The notes under the pieces: generated by a model
What the model was told of the DNA's origin: nothing
Databases searched by the model: none
The model's input: the letters and a program-made list of their open reading frames with translations, nothing else
Program-made: the position numbers and the translations under genes
In this document: positions 25,887-34,527 of the stretch, one piece after another
Numbering within the stretch: the stretch's first letter is position 1
Layout: every line of letters begins with the position of its first letter
DNA from: Oceanospirillum linum
Lineage (GTDB): Bacteria > Pseudomonadota > Gammaproteobacteria > Pseudomonadales > Halomonadaceae
NCBI RefSeq assembly: GCF_001995095.2
Contig: NZ_MTSD02000004.1
Location: 62,001-126,000 of the forward strand
Direction: 5' to 3'
DNA length: 64,000 bases

Positions 25887-28259
25887 ATGTCGTTTGATTT
25901 GAGCCAGTTCAATCAGTTGTTTTTTGAAGAAACTGCTGAGCATCTCGCTACAATGGAGAGCCTGATGTTGAATATGGATGTTCAGTCGCCGGATATGGAT
26001 GATCTGAATGCTGTATTCCGTGCCGCCCACTCTATTAAAGGTAATAGCGGCACGTTTGGCTTTAATGATATGACGGCAGTAACGCATGAACTTGAAACGT
26101 TACTGGATCTGGTGCGCAAAGGTGAGACTGAATTAACGGACGAGATGGTCGATGTCACCCTTCAGGCGGGTGATGTTCTGGCGGGTATGCTTCAATCTCA
26201 CCAGAAGGGTGAGGAACCTGATCAGGAACCGGCCCAGTCCGTTATCAAAGAGTTAAATCAGCAACTTGCTATCGCTAAAGGTGGCGAGGTGCAGCCTGTA
26301 GCACCTGATCCGAATACTTTCGCTGATCACCTTCCTGCTCAGCCCAGCGAGTCGTTATTAACCCAGTCTTTCATTGTTCGCTTTCCCGCGCCTGATCAGG
26401 AGTTGGATCTGCTTTTTGATTCCCTTAAAGAACTGGGTGAGTTGACGGTTATTGATGCTCCCTCTGAACACTCGGGTGATTGGCTGTTTTCACTGCAGAC
26501 CGATGCGAAAAAAGAGGATCTTAAAGACCTGATTACCTTTATGGTTGCCGAAGACTCTTTATCTATTGAAGAAGAAATATCTTCAGATGATGGCAGCTTT
26601 GGCTTCTTTGGGCCTGTTGGGGAGGAGGATAGCAGCGAAGATGAGTTGGGTTATGGCTTTTTTGATGATCTTGATGCTATTCCTGATGAAACCCGTACAG
26701 GGCCTGTGAGTGGGGCAGATACTGAGGGTGACCCGGGGTATGGCTTTTTTGAGGAAGACGATCCGGGTTATGGTTTCTTCGAAGATGAACCGCTCACCGC
26801 GCCTTCCGTCTCGGCTGAAGCTTCCGCTTTGGTTGAGCCTCAGGCTCCGGAGATCGCCGCTGATAACAAAGATGACCCAGAGCCCCATGAGAACCAGGAC
26901 GCAGAGTTTGATGGTTATGGTTTCTTTGAGCCCCTTAATAGTGTTGCTACAGGCAAAGACACAGAGCCTTCGCCTCAGCTTTTGCCCACAAAGGTTTCTG
27001 CTACGCCTGAGCCTCAGGCCAAGATTAAGTCGTCAAAAGTTGCATCGGTTAAGAACAATGGCGCGGAATCTTCGGTTCGGGTCAGTGTTGAGAAGGTCGA
27101 CCAGCTGATCAACCAGGTTGGTGAATTGGTGATTACTCAGGCTATGTTGGCTCAGATGGCATCTGAGGTTGATCCTATCCTGCATGAGAAGATGGCCAAT
27201 GGCCTTGCTCAGCTGGAAAGAAATACCCGGGATCTTCAGGATTCTGTTATGTCGATCCGTATGATGCCGATCAGTATCGTTTTCAGTCGCTTTCCCCGTG
27301 TTGTTCGTGATTTGGCTGGTAAGCTTAATAAGAAGGTTAAGCTGGAAATGGTGGGCGAGCATACCGAGCTTGATCGTAGCATGATCGAAAAACTTGCCGA
27401 CCCATTAACCCATCTGATCAGAAATAGTCTGGATCATGGTATTGAGTCGCCGGAAGAGCGTGCTGCTGCAGGCAAAGACCAGACTGGCACTATTTTACTT
27501 CGTGCCTCCCATCAGGGGGGGAATATTGTTGTTGAGGTTCAGGATGACGGTGCAGGTTTAAACCGCGAGCGTATTCTTTCTAAAGCTCAGGAGAAAGGTA
27601 TTGCAACATCAGAGAGTATGCCTGATTCCGATGTATGGTCGCTAATTTTTGCTCCCGGGTTTTCAACCGCGTCAGAAGTCACTGATGTATCAGGGCGTGG
27701 TGTTGGAATGGATGTGGTTAAAAGGAATATTACCTCTTTGGGGGGGCGACTCGAAATTGAGTCAATGGAGGGTATCGGCAGCCGAATCAGTATTCGTTTG
27801 CCTTTGACACTAGCTATTCTCGATGGTCTTCAGGTTGCCTTAGGTGATGAAATCTATATTGTGCCTTTGACCAGTATTATCGGATCAATGCAGCCTGACC
27901 CCAGTGATATCAAAACCATATCAGGTGAAGGTGCAGTGATCTGTATCCGGGATGAATACCTGCCGATTATACGGCTGAGTGATCTGTTGAATATGCCTGC
28001 TGCATTTGACGAGTATGAGCAGGGAATTATGGTCATCTTAGAGTCAAACGGTGGGCAGGTTGGCTTGTTTGTTGATGATCTTGTTGGTCAGTCCCAGGTG
28101 GTTATTAAGAGCCTGGAAGCGAACTACCGCAAGGTTGAGGGCGTATCTGGGGCAACAATTTTGGGAACAGGGCGTGTCGCCCTGATTCTCGATGTCGAAG
28201 AGTTAATCAGCATGCATAAAACACGTACCAGGGCAATGCCTGGCAGTGTGCTGGTCTAA
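25887..28259 (+). CDS. cheA: Chemotaxis histidine kinase CheA
   Basis: CheA autophosphorylates in response to receptors and passes phosphate to CheY and CheB. HPt domain with H48 ([16 protein letters not shown]), a P2-like segment (about 152-225, [23 protein letters not shown]), a long acidic linker (about 235-395), dimerisation domain, HATPase ([32 protein letters not shown]) and a C-terminal CheW-like domain. The linker carries repeated (Y/F)GFF motifs at about residues 238, 255, 284, 294 and 344, set in Asp/Glu-rich sequence. Length 790. Its G7 and G6 tracts (near 27516 and 27743) are in frame, unlike those in neighbouring genes. Followed by cheW after 10 bp. Confidence 0.96.
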   Translation: MSFDLSQFNQLFFEETAEHLATMESLMLNMDVQSPDMDDLNAVFRAAHSIKGNSGTFGFNDMTAVTHELETLLDLVRKGETELTDEMVDVTLQAGDVLAGMLQSHQKGEEPDQEPAQSVIKELNQQLAIAKGGEVQPVAPDPNTFADHLPAQPSESLLTQSFIVRFPAPDQELDLLFDSLKELGELTVIDAPSEHSGDWLFSLQTDAKKEDLKDLITFMVAEDSLSIEEEISSDDGSFGFFGPVGEEDSSEDELGYGFFDDLDAIPDETRTGPVSGADTEGDPGYGFFEEDDPGYGFFEDEPLTAPSVSAEASALVEPQAPEIAADNKDDPEPHENQDAEFDGYGFFEPLNSVATGKDTEPSPQLLPTKVSATPEPQAKIKSSKVASVKNNGAESSVRVSVEKVDQLINQVGELVITQAMLAQMASEVDPILHEKMANGLAQLERNTRDLQDSVMSIRMMPISIVFSRFPRVVRDLAGKLNKKVKLEMVGEHTELDRSMIEKLADPLTHLIRNSLDHGIESPEERAAAGKDQTGTILLRASHQGGNIVVEVQDDGAGLNRERILSKAQEKGIATSESMPDSDVWSLIFAPGFSTASEVTDVSGRGVGMDVVKRNITSLGGRLEIESMEGIGSRISIRLPLTLAILDGLQVALGDEIYIVPLTSIIGSMQPDPSDIKTISGEGAVICIRDEYLPIIRLSDLLNMPAAFDEYEQGIMVILESNGGQVGLFVDDLVGQSQVVIKSLEANYRKVEGVSGATILGTGRVALILDVEELISMHKTRTRAMPGSVLV

Positions 28260-28269
28260 GGGGTTGAGC

Positions 28270-28782
28270 ATGGCAGAACAGATAGCCGAAAATCAGGATC
28301 ATAGTGAGTACGGACGTTTGCTTGGACAGGAATATTTGACCTTTTCCCTTGGTGAAGAGTATTACGCGGTTGATATTCTGAAAGTTCAGGAAATTCGTGG
28401 TTATGGTGCGGTAACAAAAATTGCGAACGCTCCTTCTTTTATAAAAGGTGTTATTAATCTTCGGGGTGTCATTGTTCCTATTATTGATCTGCGCATTAAG
28501 TTTAATTTGGGTAAAGCCCACTATGATGAATTCACTATTGTTATTGTTTTAAACCTGACTGACAGGGTTGTTGGTATGGTGGTCGATGGTGTGTCTGATG
28601 TTGTGAGTCTTGCTGGTGATGATATTAAGAATCCACCGGACTTCTCTGCTAACTTTGATTCGGAATATATCCTGGGCCTCGCCACCGTTGATGAGCAGAT
28701 GCTGATCATCACAGATATTGAGAAATTAATGTCCAGTGAGGAGATGGCTTTGGTTGATAAAACCAAAGCTATTGCCGAATAA
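28270..28782 (+). CDS. cheW: Chemotaxis coupling protein CheW
   Basis: CheW links receptors to CheA in the signalling array. The 170-residue protein is a single CheW domain: [25 protein letters not shown], then [22 protein letters not shown] with the conserved N-L-R-G, and [14 protein letters not shown]. The ATG at 28270 has GGGG upstream, overlapping the cheA stop region; the earlier in-frame start at 28246 lies inside cheA and is unlikely. The 25-residue N-terminal leader before the domain is acidic and not conserved. Confidence 0.95.
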   Translation: MAEQIAENQDHSEYGRLLGQEYLTFSLGEEYYAVDILKVQEIRGYGAVTKIANAPSFIKGVINLRGVIVPIIDLRIKFNLGKAHYDEFTIVIVLNLTDRVVGMVVDGVSDVVSLAGDDIKNPPDFSANFDSEYILGLATVDEQMLIITDIEKLMSSEEMALVDKTKAIAE

Positions 28783-28836
28783 AGATTACTTAACGCTAGT
28801 TAGATATAAGATGCAGGTTCAGTTGGAGAGCGGGCA

Positions 28837-31575
28837 ATGAGTACAAAAACATCAATCCGGTCAAAGCTACTTAGTGTTGCTTTTGCCGCGGGCGCTCTGA
28901 TCGTAGCAGGAGGGTTGGTAGCCTTTCTGGGCGAAGGAAAAAATGCACTCTATTGGGCGCTTTGCCTCCACGGAGGGGCTTTGCTGGTTCTCTTTGCTGG
29001 TGCTCGCTCTGTATTAACTCAGCTGGAGCAACCACTGCATCAGTTGATGGCTATTAGTCGGCATTTTTCTGACGGTAAACCCGCTCATCCGGGGCCTATC
29101 GTCGATAATGAGATTGGTGCTGCTGTCCGTGCGCTCTTAGAAACCCAGGCTGAGGTTGAGTCGAAGCGTCAGAAAGAGTTGCGCCAGTTTGAGCAGATAG
29201 CTCGTATCAAGCGTGGCCTTGATGTCGTCAATACCAATGTCATGATCGCGGATGCTGATCTGAATATTATTTATGTGAACGCCTCGATCCAGCGGATGCT
29301 GCGTGATCGTGAGTCAGACCTGCAGAAGTCATTACCTCACTTCGATGCCGGGACTTTAGTCGGCAAAAACATTGATATTTTTCATCGTAACCCTGGATAT
29401 CAACGTAAGCTTCTGGGTGGATTGGGAGGAGCCCACAAGGCGCGCATCCATGTTGGAGATACGACCTTCAGCCTGCTGGTTCATCCGATCTCCAATAATG
29501 GCGAGCGCAATGGCTATATTGTTGAGTGGCAGGATCTGACCGACTCTCTTGCGCAGGAGCAAAAAGAGCAGGCACTACAGGAGCAGCAAGCTGAGTTGAT
29601 GAGTGAGAATCAGCGTATTCGCCGCGGTTTGGATGTGGTGAATACAAATGTCATGATATCTGACGCTGATCTTAATATTGTTTATATGAATGAGTCGATT
29701 CTTGAAATGCTTGCCCGGAATGAGGCTGAAATCCAGAAGGATCTGCCTCACTTTGATGCACGCAATTTGCTGGGTCAGAATATTGATCTGTTCCATAAAA
29801 ATCCTGATATGCAGCGCCGTATGTTAGGTGGCCTTACTGATACGCACAGTGCGATGCTGAATATAGGTGATAGTACCTTCAATCTCCAGGTGACTCCCAT
29901 TGGGAAACCGGATCAGCGGCAGGGCTTTGTTGTTGAGTGGCGTGATATGACCGATATTCTGCGCCGTGAAGCTGAGACAGAGGAGAGCAATCGCAAGCAG
30001 CGTGAGTTGGCTGATATCAATAGTCGTATTCGTAATGCACTGGATAATGTGTCCAGTAACGTGATGATGGCGGATACCGATCTGAACATTATCTATATCA
30101 ATGATGCGCTACGTGACATGTTCCGTGGATCTGAGGCGCTGATTCAGCAGGAGCTACCTGAGTTCTCGGTTGATAATCTGTTAGGTAAGAATATTGACGT
30201 TTTCCATAAAGACCCTGCGCATCAGCGGCATATGTTGGCTGCATTGCAAGATACGCACTATGCCAAGATCTCTATTGCAGGTCGTCACCTGGCATTTATT
30301 GCCAACCCGATTTTCAACGAAGAAGGCGAGCGCTTAGGAACGGTTGTTGAATGGTCTGATACGACGAATGAGACTCTGGCACAGGCAGAAATTGCTGATA
30401 TTGTAGAGGGTGCATCCCGCGGCGACTTTAATCGCCGTATCAATACCCAGGGTAAGGAAGGCTTCTTCCTTGAGCTTGCGGATGGAATGAACAACCTTAT
30501 GGAGACAACGTCTGACGGTCTTTCTGAGATTGCGCGGGTTCTGAGTGCCATGTCCAGAGGTGACCTGACAGAACGTATCGAGAAAGACTTCGATGGCATG
30601 TTTGGTCAGCTAAAAGATGATGCCAATGCCACGGTGGATCAATTAGCGGGCATCGTCACCCAGATTAAAGAAGCATCTGATGCCATTAATACTGCTGCCA
30701 GTGAGATCTCTGCGGGCAATAATGATCTGTCTCAGCGGACGGAAGAGCAGGCATCGAGCCTCGAAGAAACGGCGGCATCAATGGAAGAGCTGACCTCAAC
30801 CGTTCAGCAAAATGCTGAGAATGCTTCCCAGGCGAATAATCTGGCACAGGGGGCCAGCCGAATCGCTCAGAAAGGCGGTGATGTTGTCAATCAGGTTGTT
30901 ACTACGATGCGAACCATCAGTGATAACTCCAGACAGGTTGAAGAGATCATCAGCGTTATTGACAGTATTGCCTTTCAGACAAATATTCTTGCGCTTAATG
31001 CTGCGGTGGAAGCTGCCCGAGCCGGTGAGCAGGGGCGTGGTTTTGCGGTTGTGGCGACAGAAGTCCGTAATCTGGCGAAACGCAGTGCCGGGGCCGCAAA
31101 AGAGATTAAAGAACTTATCGTGACTTCAGTTGATACGGTAGAAGAGGGGTCTCAGTTAGTTGATGATGCCGGGGCAACCATGAAAGATATCGTGGATGCG
31201 ATCGGCCAGGTAACAAGCATTATGACGGAGATCTCAGCTGCATCTGCTGAACAGAGGTCTGGCATTGAACAGGTTAATACCGCAATCACACAGATTGATG
31301 ATGTTACGCAACAGAACGCAGCTCTGGTTGAAGAAGCTGCCGCAGCGGCTGAGTCTACCGAAGAGCAGGCACGCTCCCTGGTTGGTTCGGTTAGTTTGTT
31401 TAAACTTGATGCTGATGCTGGCAACCAGAGCATAATGACCCAGCCCTCATCAGATGCTCCCTTCAGTACCGAACTGAAGACTCCTGCGGTGGTGGCTCCT
31501 CGGGTTAAAAGTTCTGATGGGCTAATGTCACAGTCCTCAAAGTCTGACGCCGATGGCGATTGGGAAGAGTTCTGA
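28837..31575 (+). CDS. Triple-PAS, di-HAMP methyl-accepting chemotaxis protein with CheR-docking pentapeptide (McpB/Aer2-like)
   Basis: A 912-residue receptor. An N-terminal pair of hydrophobic segments ([38 protein letters not shown]) anchors it with almost no periplasmic loop. Then come three closely similar PAS domains (about 128-245, 262-370, 395-505), each with D-x-N-I-x-Y and F-H-(K/R)-(N/D)-P. Two HAMP-like units (about 515-600) precede the MCP signalling domain ([39 protein letters not shown]). The C-terminal end DGDWEEF is a W-x-x-F pentapeptide of the type that tethers CheR. PAS plus poly-HAMP plus pentapeptide in this cluster position matches McpB/Aer2 of P. aeruginosa, a haem-PAS receptor. 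Whether these PAS domains bind haem or another cofactor is not known. Confidence 0.93.
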   Translation: MSTKTSIRSKLLSVAFAAGALIVAGGLVAFLGEGKNALYWALCLHGGALLVLFAGARSVLTQLEQPLHQLMAISRHFSDGKPAHPGPIVDNEIGAAVRALLETQAEVESKRQKELRQFEQIARIKRGLDVVNTNVMIADADLNIIYVNASIQRMLRDRESDLQKSLPHFDAGTLVGKNIDIFHRNPGYQRKLLGGLGGAHKARIHVGDTTFSLLVHPISNNGERNGYIVEWQDLTDSLAQEQKEQALQEQQAELMSENQRIRRGLDVVNTNVMISDADLNIVYMNESILEMLARNEAEIQKDLPHFDARNLLGQNIDLFHKNPDMQRRMLGGLTDTHSAMLNIGDSTFNLQVTPIGKPDQRQGFVVEWRDMTDILRREAETEESNRKQRELADINSRIRNALDNVSSNVMMADTDLNIIYINDALRDMFRGSEALIQQELPEFSVDNLLGKNIDVFHKDPAHQRHMLAALQDTHYAKISIAGRHLAFIANPIFNEEGERLGTVVEWSDTTNETLAQAEIADIVEGASRGDFNRRINTQGKEGFFLELADGMNNLMETTSDGLSEIARVLSAMSRGDLTERIEKDFDGMFGQLKDDANATVDQLAGIVTQIKEASDAINTAASEISAGNNDLSQRTEEQASSLEETAASMEELTSTVQQNAENASQANNLAQGASRIAQKGGDVVNQVVTTMRTISDNSRQVEEIISVIDSIAFQTNILALNAAVEAARAGEQGRGFAVVATEVRNLAKRSAGAAKEIKELIVTSVDTVEEGSQLVDDAGATMKDIVDAIGQVTSIMTEISAASAEQRSGIEQVNTAITQIDDVTQQNAALVEEAAAAAESTEEQARSLVGSVSLFKLDADAGNQSIMTQPSSDAPFSTELKTPAVVAPRVKSSDGLMSQSSKSDADGDWEEF

Positions 31576-31598
31576 TAGAGGCGCTTGCCGTAAGAATC

Positions 31599-31627
31599 AT
31601 AGGCTGCCGGATGGCAGCCTATTTTTT
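31599..31627 (+). terminator. Strong intrinsic terminator between mcp and cheR
   Basis: Ten-base-pair stem ATAGGCTGCC (31599-31608) / GGCAGCCTAT (31613-31622) with loop GGAT and a T6 run (31622-31627). It sits 24 bp after the mcp stop and directly before the cheR ribosome binding site. In the middle of an otherwise continuous cluster it would lower or condition expression of cheR-cheD-cheB. Confidence 0.85.
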
Positions 31628-31638
31628 AGGATTGGAAG

Positions 31639-32472
31639 ATGCAAACATCCCGTTCTGACCGCGAATTTCACTTTACAGACAGTAACTTTGCGACGATTAA
31701 GGCGCTTATATACGATCGGGCTGGCATTAATCTGGCCGAGACAAAAAAGGATATGGTTTATAGTCGGCTATCCCGGCGCCTGAGAGTTAACGGCTTAAAC
31801 AGCTTTCAGCAGTATCTTGATCTGTTGGCCGATCCGGCCAGTGATGAGCAGCAGGAGTTTGTGAATTCGCTGACGACGAACCTGGCCTCTTTTTTCAGGG
31901 AGGCGCACCATTTTGATGCCCTGAAGGCGTATTTCTCAGAGCACCCGGATAAGAAAAAATTCCGGATCTGGTGTTGTGCCGCTTCGACCGGTGAAGAGCC
32001 ATACTCAATTGCAATGGCTGCTATTGAATACTTTGGTTGTTATAACCCTCCCGTAGAGATTCTGGCATCCGACCTGGATACTAAAGTACTCGAAAAAGCG
32101 CGACAAGGCGTCTACGCTTTTGAAAGGGTTGAAAGTCTTTCTGATCAACGGCTTAAAGCATTCTTTTTTCGTGGTAAGGGTAATAATTCAGGCTTGGTTA
32201 AAGTAAAATCTGAATTACAGGATCTTGTTTTTTTCCTCAATCTGAACTTACTTAATAATAACTGGCCGTTTGATGATCCGTTCGACATTATTTTTTGCCG
32301 TAATGTCATGATCTACTTTGATAAGCCGACGCAATATAAAGTACTGAAAAAATTTGTTCCATATCTGAAGGAGGATGGTCTGCTATTTGCGGGACACTCA
32401 GAGAGCTTCCCCCACGCATCTGACCTGTTCAGGTTACGAAAGCACACTGTCTATGTTAAGGCTACAAAATAA
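31639..32472 (+). CDS. cheR: Chemotaxis protein methyltransferase CheR
   Basis: CheR methylates receptor glutamates with S-adenosylmethionine during adaptation. The N-terminal helical domain (FATIKALIYDRAGINLAETKKDMVYSRLSRRL) is followed by the SAM-binding domain with IWCCAASTGEEPYSIAMA and DIIFCRNVMIYFDKPTQ. Length 277, standard. It has GGA seven bases upstream of the ATG, right after the intrinsic terminator. The receptor just upstream ends in DWEEF, so this CheR likely includes a pentapeptide-binding beta-subdomain; the loop is not clear enough by eye to prove it. Confidence 0.96.
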   Translation: MQTSRSDREFHFTDSNFATIKALIYDRAGINLAETKKDMVYSRLSRRLRVNGLNSFQQYLDLLADPASDEQQEFVNSLTTNLASFFREAHHFDALKAYFSEHPDKKKFRIWCCAASTGEEPYSIAMAAIEYFGCYNPPVEILASDLDTKVLEKARQGVYAFERVESLSDQRLKAFFFRGKGNNSGLVKVKSELQDLVFFLNLNLLNNNWPFDDPFDIIFCRNVMIYFDKPTQYKVLKKFVPYLKEDGLLFAGHSESFPHASDLFRLRKHTVYVKATK

Positions 32473-32492
32473 GCTAAATGGTAGGTAAGGCC

Positions 32493-33101
32493 ATGGATAT
32501 TTTGCATGAAGCTTCGCAGCCGAAGATCTACTTCGACAGGAAGTTTAACTGTCAGGTAGCGAAGATATTACCTGGTGAGTTTTACGTCGCTTCCACTGAT
32601 ATGGCGATCAGTACGGTACTGGGCTCCTGCATATCGGCTTGCATTCGGGATACCAAATTAAATATTGGGGGGATGAATCATTTTATGCTGCCGGGTAACT
32701 CAGATGTTTTTAATCCTCTTAGTGCTTCCGCCCGTTATGGCAGCTATGCAATGGAGATGCTGATTAATGAGATTCTTAAACGAGGAGCTAAACGAGAAAA
32801 CCTGGAAGCGAAAATATTTGGTGGGGGTAATGTCGTTGCATCCATGACAAACAGTAATGTCGGGAAACGTAATGCACAGTTCGTTATTGATTACCTGAGC
32901 TTTGAATCCATACCGATTACCGCTAAAGATCTGCTCGACACTTGCCCACGTAAAGTCGTGTTCTTCCCTGAAACAGGCCGAGTCCTTATGAAACGTCTTC
33001 GTAGTGGCGGTGCTGATAGGGAAGTGCTCGAGATTGAGAGCCAGTACAGTCAGTCTCTTGGTCAGACACCTGTATCGAATGATATTGAACTCTTCGATTA
33101 A
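32493..33101 (+). CDS. cheD: Chemoreceptor glutamine deamidase CheD
   Basis: CheD converts specific receptor glutamines to methylatable glutamates. The active-site region is intact: VLGSCISACIRDTKLNIGGMNHFMLP, with the nucleophilic Cys in GSC and the catalytic His in NHF. The ATG at 32493 (MDILHEASQPKIYF) is preferred, as GGTAGG lies 7 bp upstream, while the ATG at 32478 has no ribosome site. Length 202. The C-terminus ends NDIELFD, echoing GDIELF of the MCP-like protein at the head of the cluster. It sits between cheR and cheB, as in the P. aeruginosa Che2 cluster. Confidence 0.95.
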   Translation: MDILHEASQPKIYFDRKFNCQVAKILPGEFYVASTDMAISTVLGSCISACIRDTKLNIGGMNHFMLPGNSDVFNPLSASARYGSYAMEMLINEILKRGAKRENLEAKIFGGGNVVASMTNSNVGKRNAQFVIDYLSFESIPITAKDLLDTCPRKVVFFPETGRVLMKRLRSGGADREVLEIESQYSQSLGQTPVSNDIELFD

Positions 33102-33126
33102 CAATGGTGATTAAAGGATATGCGTT

Positions 33127-34167
33127 GTGATTGAGGTTGTTATTGTCGATGATTCAGCACTGATCCGTAATCTTCTGAAAGAGATCATCAGTGAGCAGGA
33201 TGATATGACGGTTACTGGTCTGGCTCGAGACCCCTATGAAGCCAGAGAAGTGATCCGGCAGGTAAACCCTGACGTTATTACCCTGGATGTAGAAATGCCC
33301 AGAATGGATGGGCTGGATTTCCTTGAAAAGCTAATGCGCCTGCGGCCGACCCCTGTTGTTATGATCTCAACAATGACGACAGTGGGCTCAGATACAACGA
33401 TTCGTGCGTTGGAACTGGGTGCCTTAGATTTTATCCCTAAGCCCAAGGTTGGAGTATCCGGTGAGTTGAAACAGTACAGCGACATAATCTGTGACAAGAT
33501 ACGTATTGCGGCCCAGGCTGGCCCGCATCTGAATAATATCCGTAAGAACAAAAATAATCAGCTGACCACTGATAAGCCGATTCTTTTCTCTCCGAACGCA
33601 CTGAGTAAAATTATAGCTATTGGGGCATCAACAGGTGGTACAGAGGCGATTAAAAATCTCTTAATGCCATTGCCTGTTCATTCGCCTGCTATTGTTATAA
33701 CTCAGCATATGCCCCCAGGCTTTACTCATACATTTGCTGAACGCATGAACAGCCTAACCCGTCTCAATGTTAAGGAAGCTGAGGATGGGGATATACTTGC
33801 CCCCGGTCATGTTTTTATCGCCCCTGGTGACCGCCACCTTAAAGTTGAAGAGGAAGGTGAACATTTTATTGTTAAGCTTGACTCGGGGCCAGCGGTTAAC
33901 CGTCACAAGCCTTCTGTGGATGTCCTGTTTGATTCCCTGGTTCGTTATGGTCGCAATGTAGCCGCTGTGATACTGACAGGTATGGGAGCCGATGGAGCGC
34001 AGGGGCTTAAGCGTTTGCGGGATGCCGGTGCCAGAACTTTTGGGCAGGATGAAGCAAGTTGTGTGGTCTATGGCATGCCGAAAGCAGCAGAAAGGCTCGG
34101 TGCTGTCGAATTTGTTTACCCTTTGGAATTAATACCTGTACAGCTTGCCCGAACCATGAATAAATAA
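33127..34167 (+). CDS. cheB: Chemotaxis protein-glutamate methylesterase CheB
   Basis: CheB removes receptor methyl groups after phosphorylation by CheA. Receiver domain with D8-D9 and phospho-acceptor D54 (DVITLDVEMPRMDGLDFL), a linker, then the esterase domain with catalytic Ser in AIGASTGGTEAI, His in ITQHMPPGFTHTFAERM and Asp in LTGMGADGAQGLK. Length 346. It begins with GTG at 33127, preceded by AAAGGA; the ATG at 33120 is out of frame. 43 bp separate it from the STAS gene. Confidence 0.96.
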   Translation: MIEVVIVDDSALIRNLLKEIISEQDDMTVTGLARDPYEAREVIRQVNPDVITLDVEMPRMDGLDFLEKLMRLRPTPVVMISTMTTVGSDTTIRALELGALDFIPKPKVGVSGELKQYSDIICDKIRIAAQAGPHLNNIRKNKNNQLTTDKPILFSPNALSKIIAIGASTGGTEAIKNLLMPLPVHSPAIVITQHMPPGFTHTFAERMNSLTRLNVKEAEDGDILAPGHVFIAPGDRHLKVEEEGEHFIVKLDSGPAVNRHKPSVDVLFDSLVRYGRNVAAVILTGMGADGAQGLKRLRDAGARTFGQDEASCVVYGMPKAAERLGAVEFVYPLELIPVQLARTMNK

Positions 34168-34210
34168 CTGACTGACATATTTTGAACTGACAACCGTTTT
34201 GGGAGCCACC

Positions 34211-34513
34211 ATGAATATCCAAACAACAACTAATGATTCTCAAAGTACCATGCGTCTTAGTGGTCGCTTTGATTTTAACTCGCACAAAGTCTTTCGTGAG
34301 ACGTACCAGCAACTTCTTGACGCTAAAGCAGAGCTTATTGCGCTTGAGATGAGCCAGGTCGACTATCTGGATAGCTCTGCACTTGGGATGCTGCTGCAGT
34401 TCAAAGAGAAAGCCGATATGCAAAGTACCAGAATCACCCTGCAGAACTGTTCTCAGTTGGCAAAGGATGTTCTTGCTATTGCCAATTTCGATAAGTTATT
34501 TGAAATCTCCTGA
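34211..34513 (+). CDS. hsbA: STAS-domain anti-sigma-factor antagonist (HsbA-like)
   Basis: A 100-residue STAS protein of the SpoIIAA/RsbV type, working by partner switching: when its serine is unphosphorylated it binds an anti-sigma partner. The phosphorylation site D54-S55-S56 (VDYLDSSALGMLLQF) is present. In P. aeruginosa HsbA binds the anti-sigma factor FlgM or the diguanylate cyclase HsbD, depending on phosphorylation by HsbR. GGGAG lies before the ATG at 34211; the TTG at 34199 is less likely. It starts 43 bp after cheB and 14 bp before the HsbR-like gene, so the three are probably co-transcribed. Confidence 0.88.
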   Translation: MNIQTTTNDSQSTMRLSGRFDFNSHKVFRETYQQLLDAKAELIALEMSQVDYLDSSALGMLLQFKEKADMQSTRITLQNCSQLAKDVLAIANFDKLFEIS

Positions 34514-34527
34514 GTGGTATTCTGACT

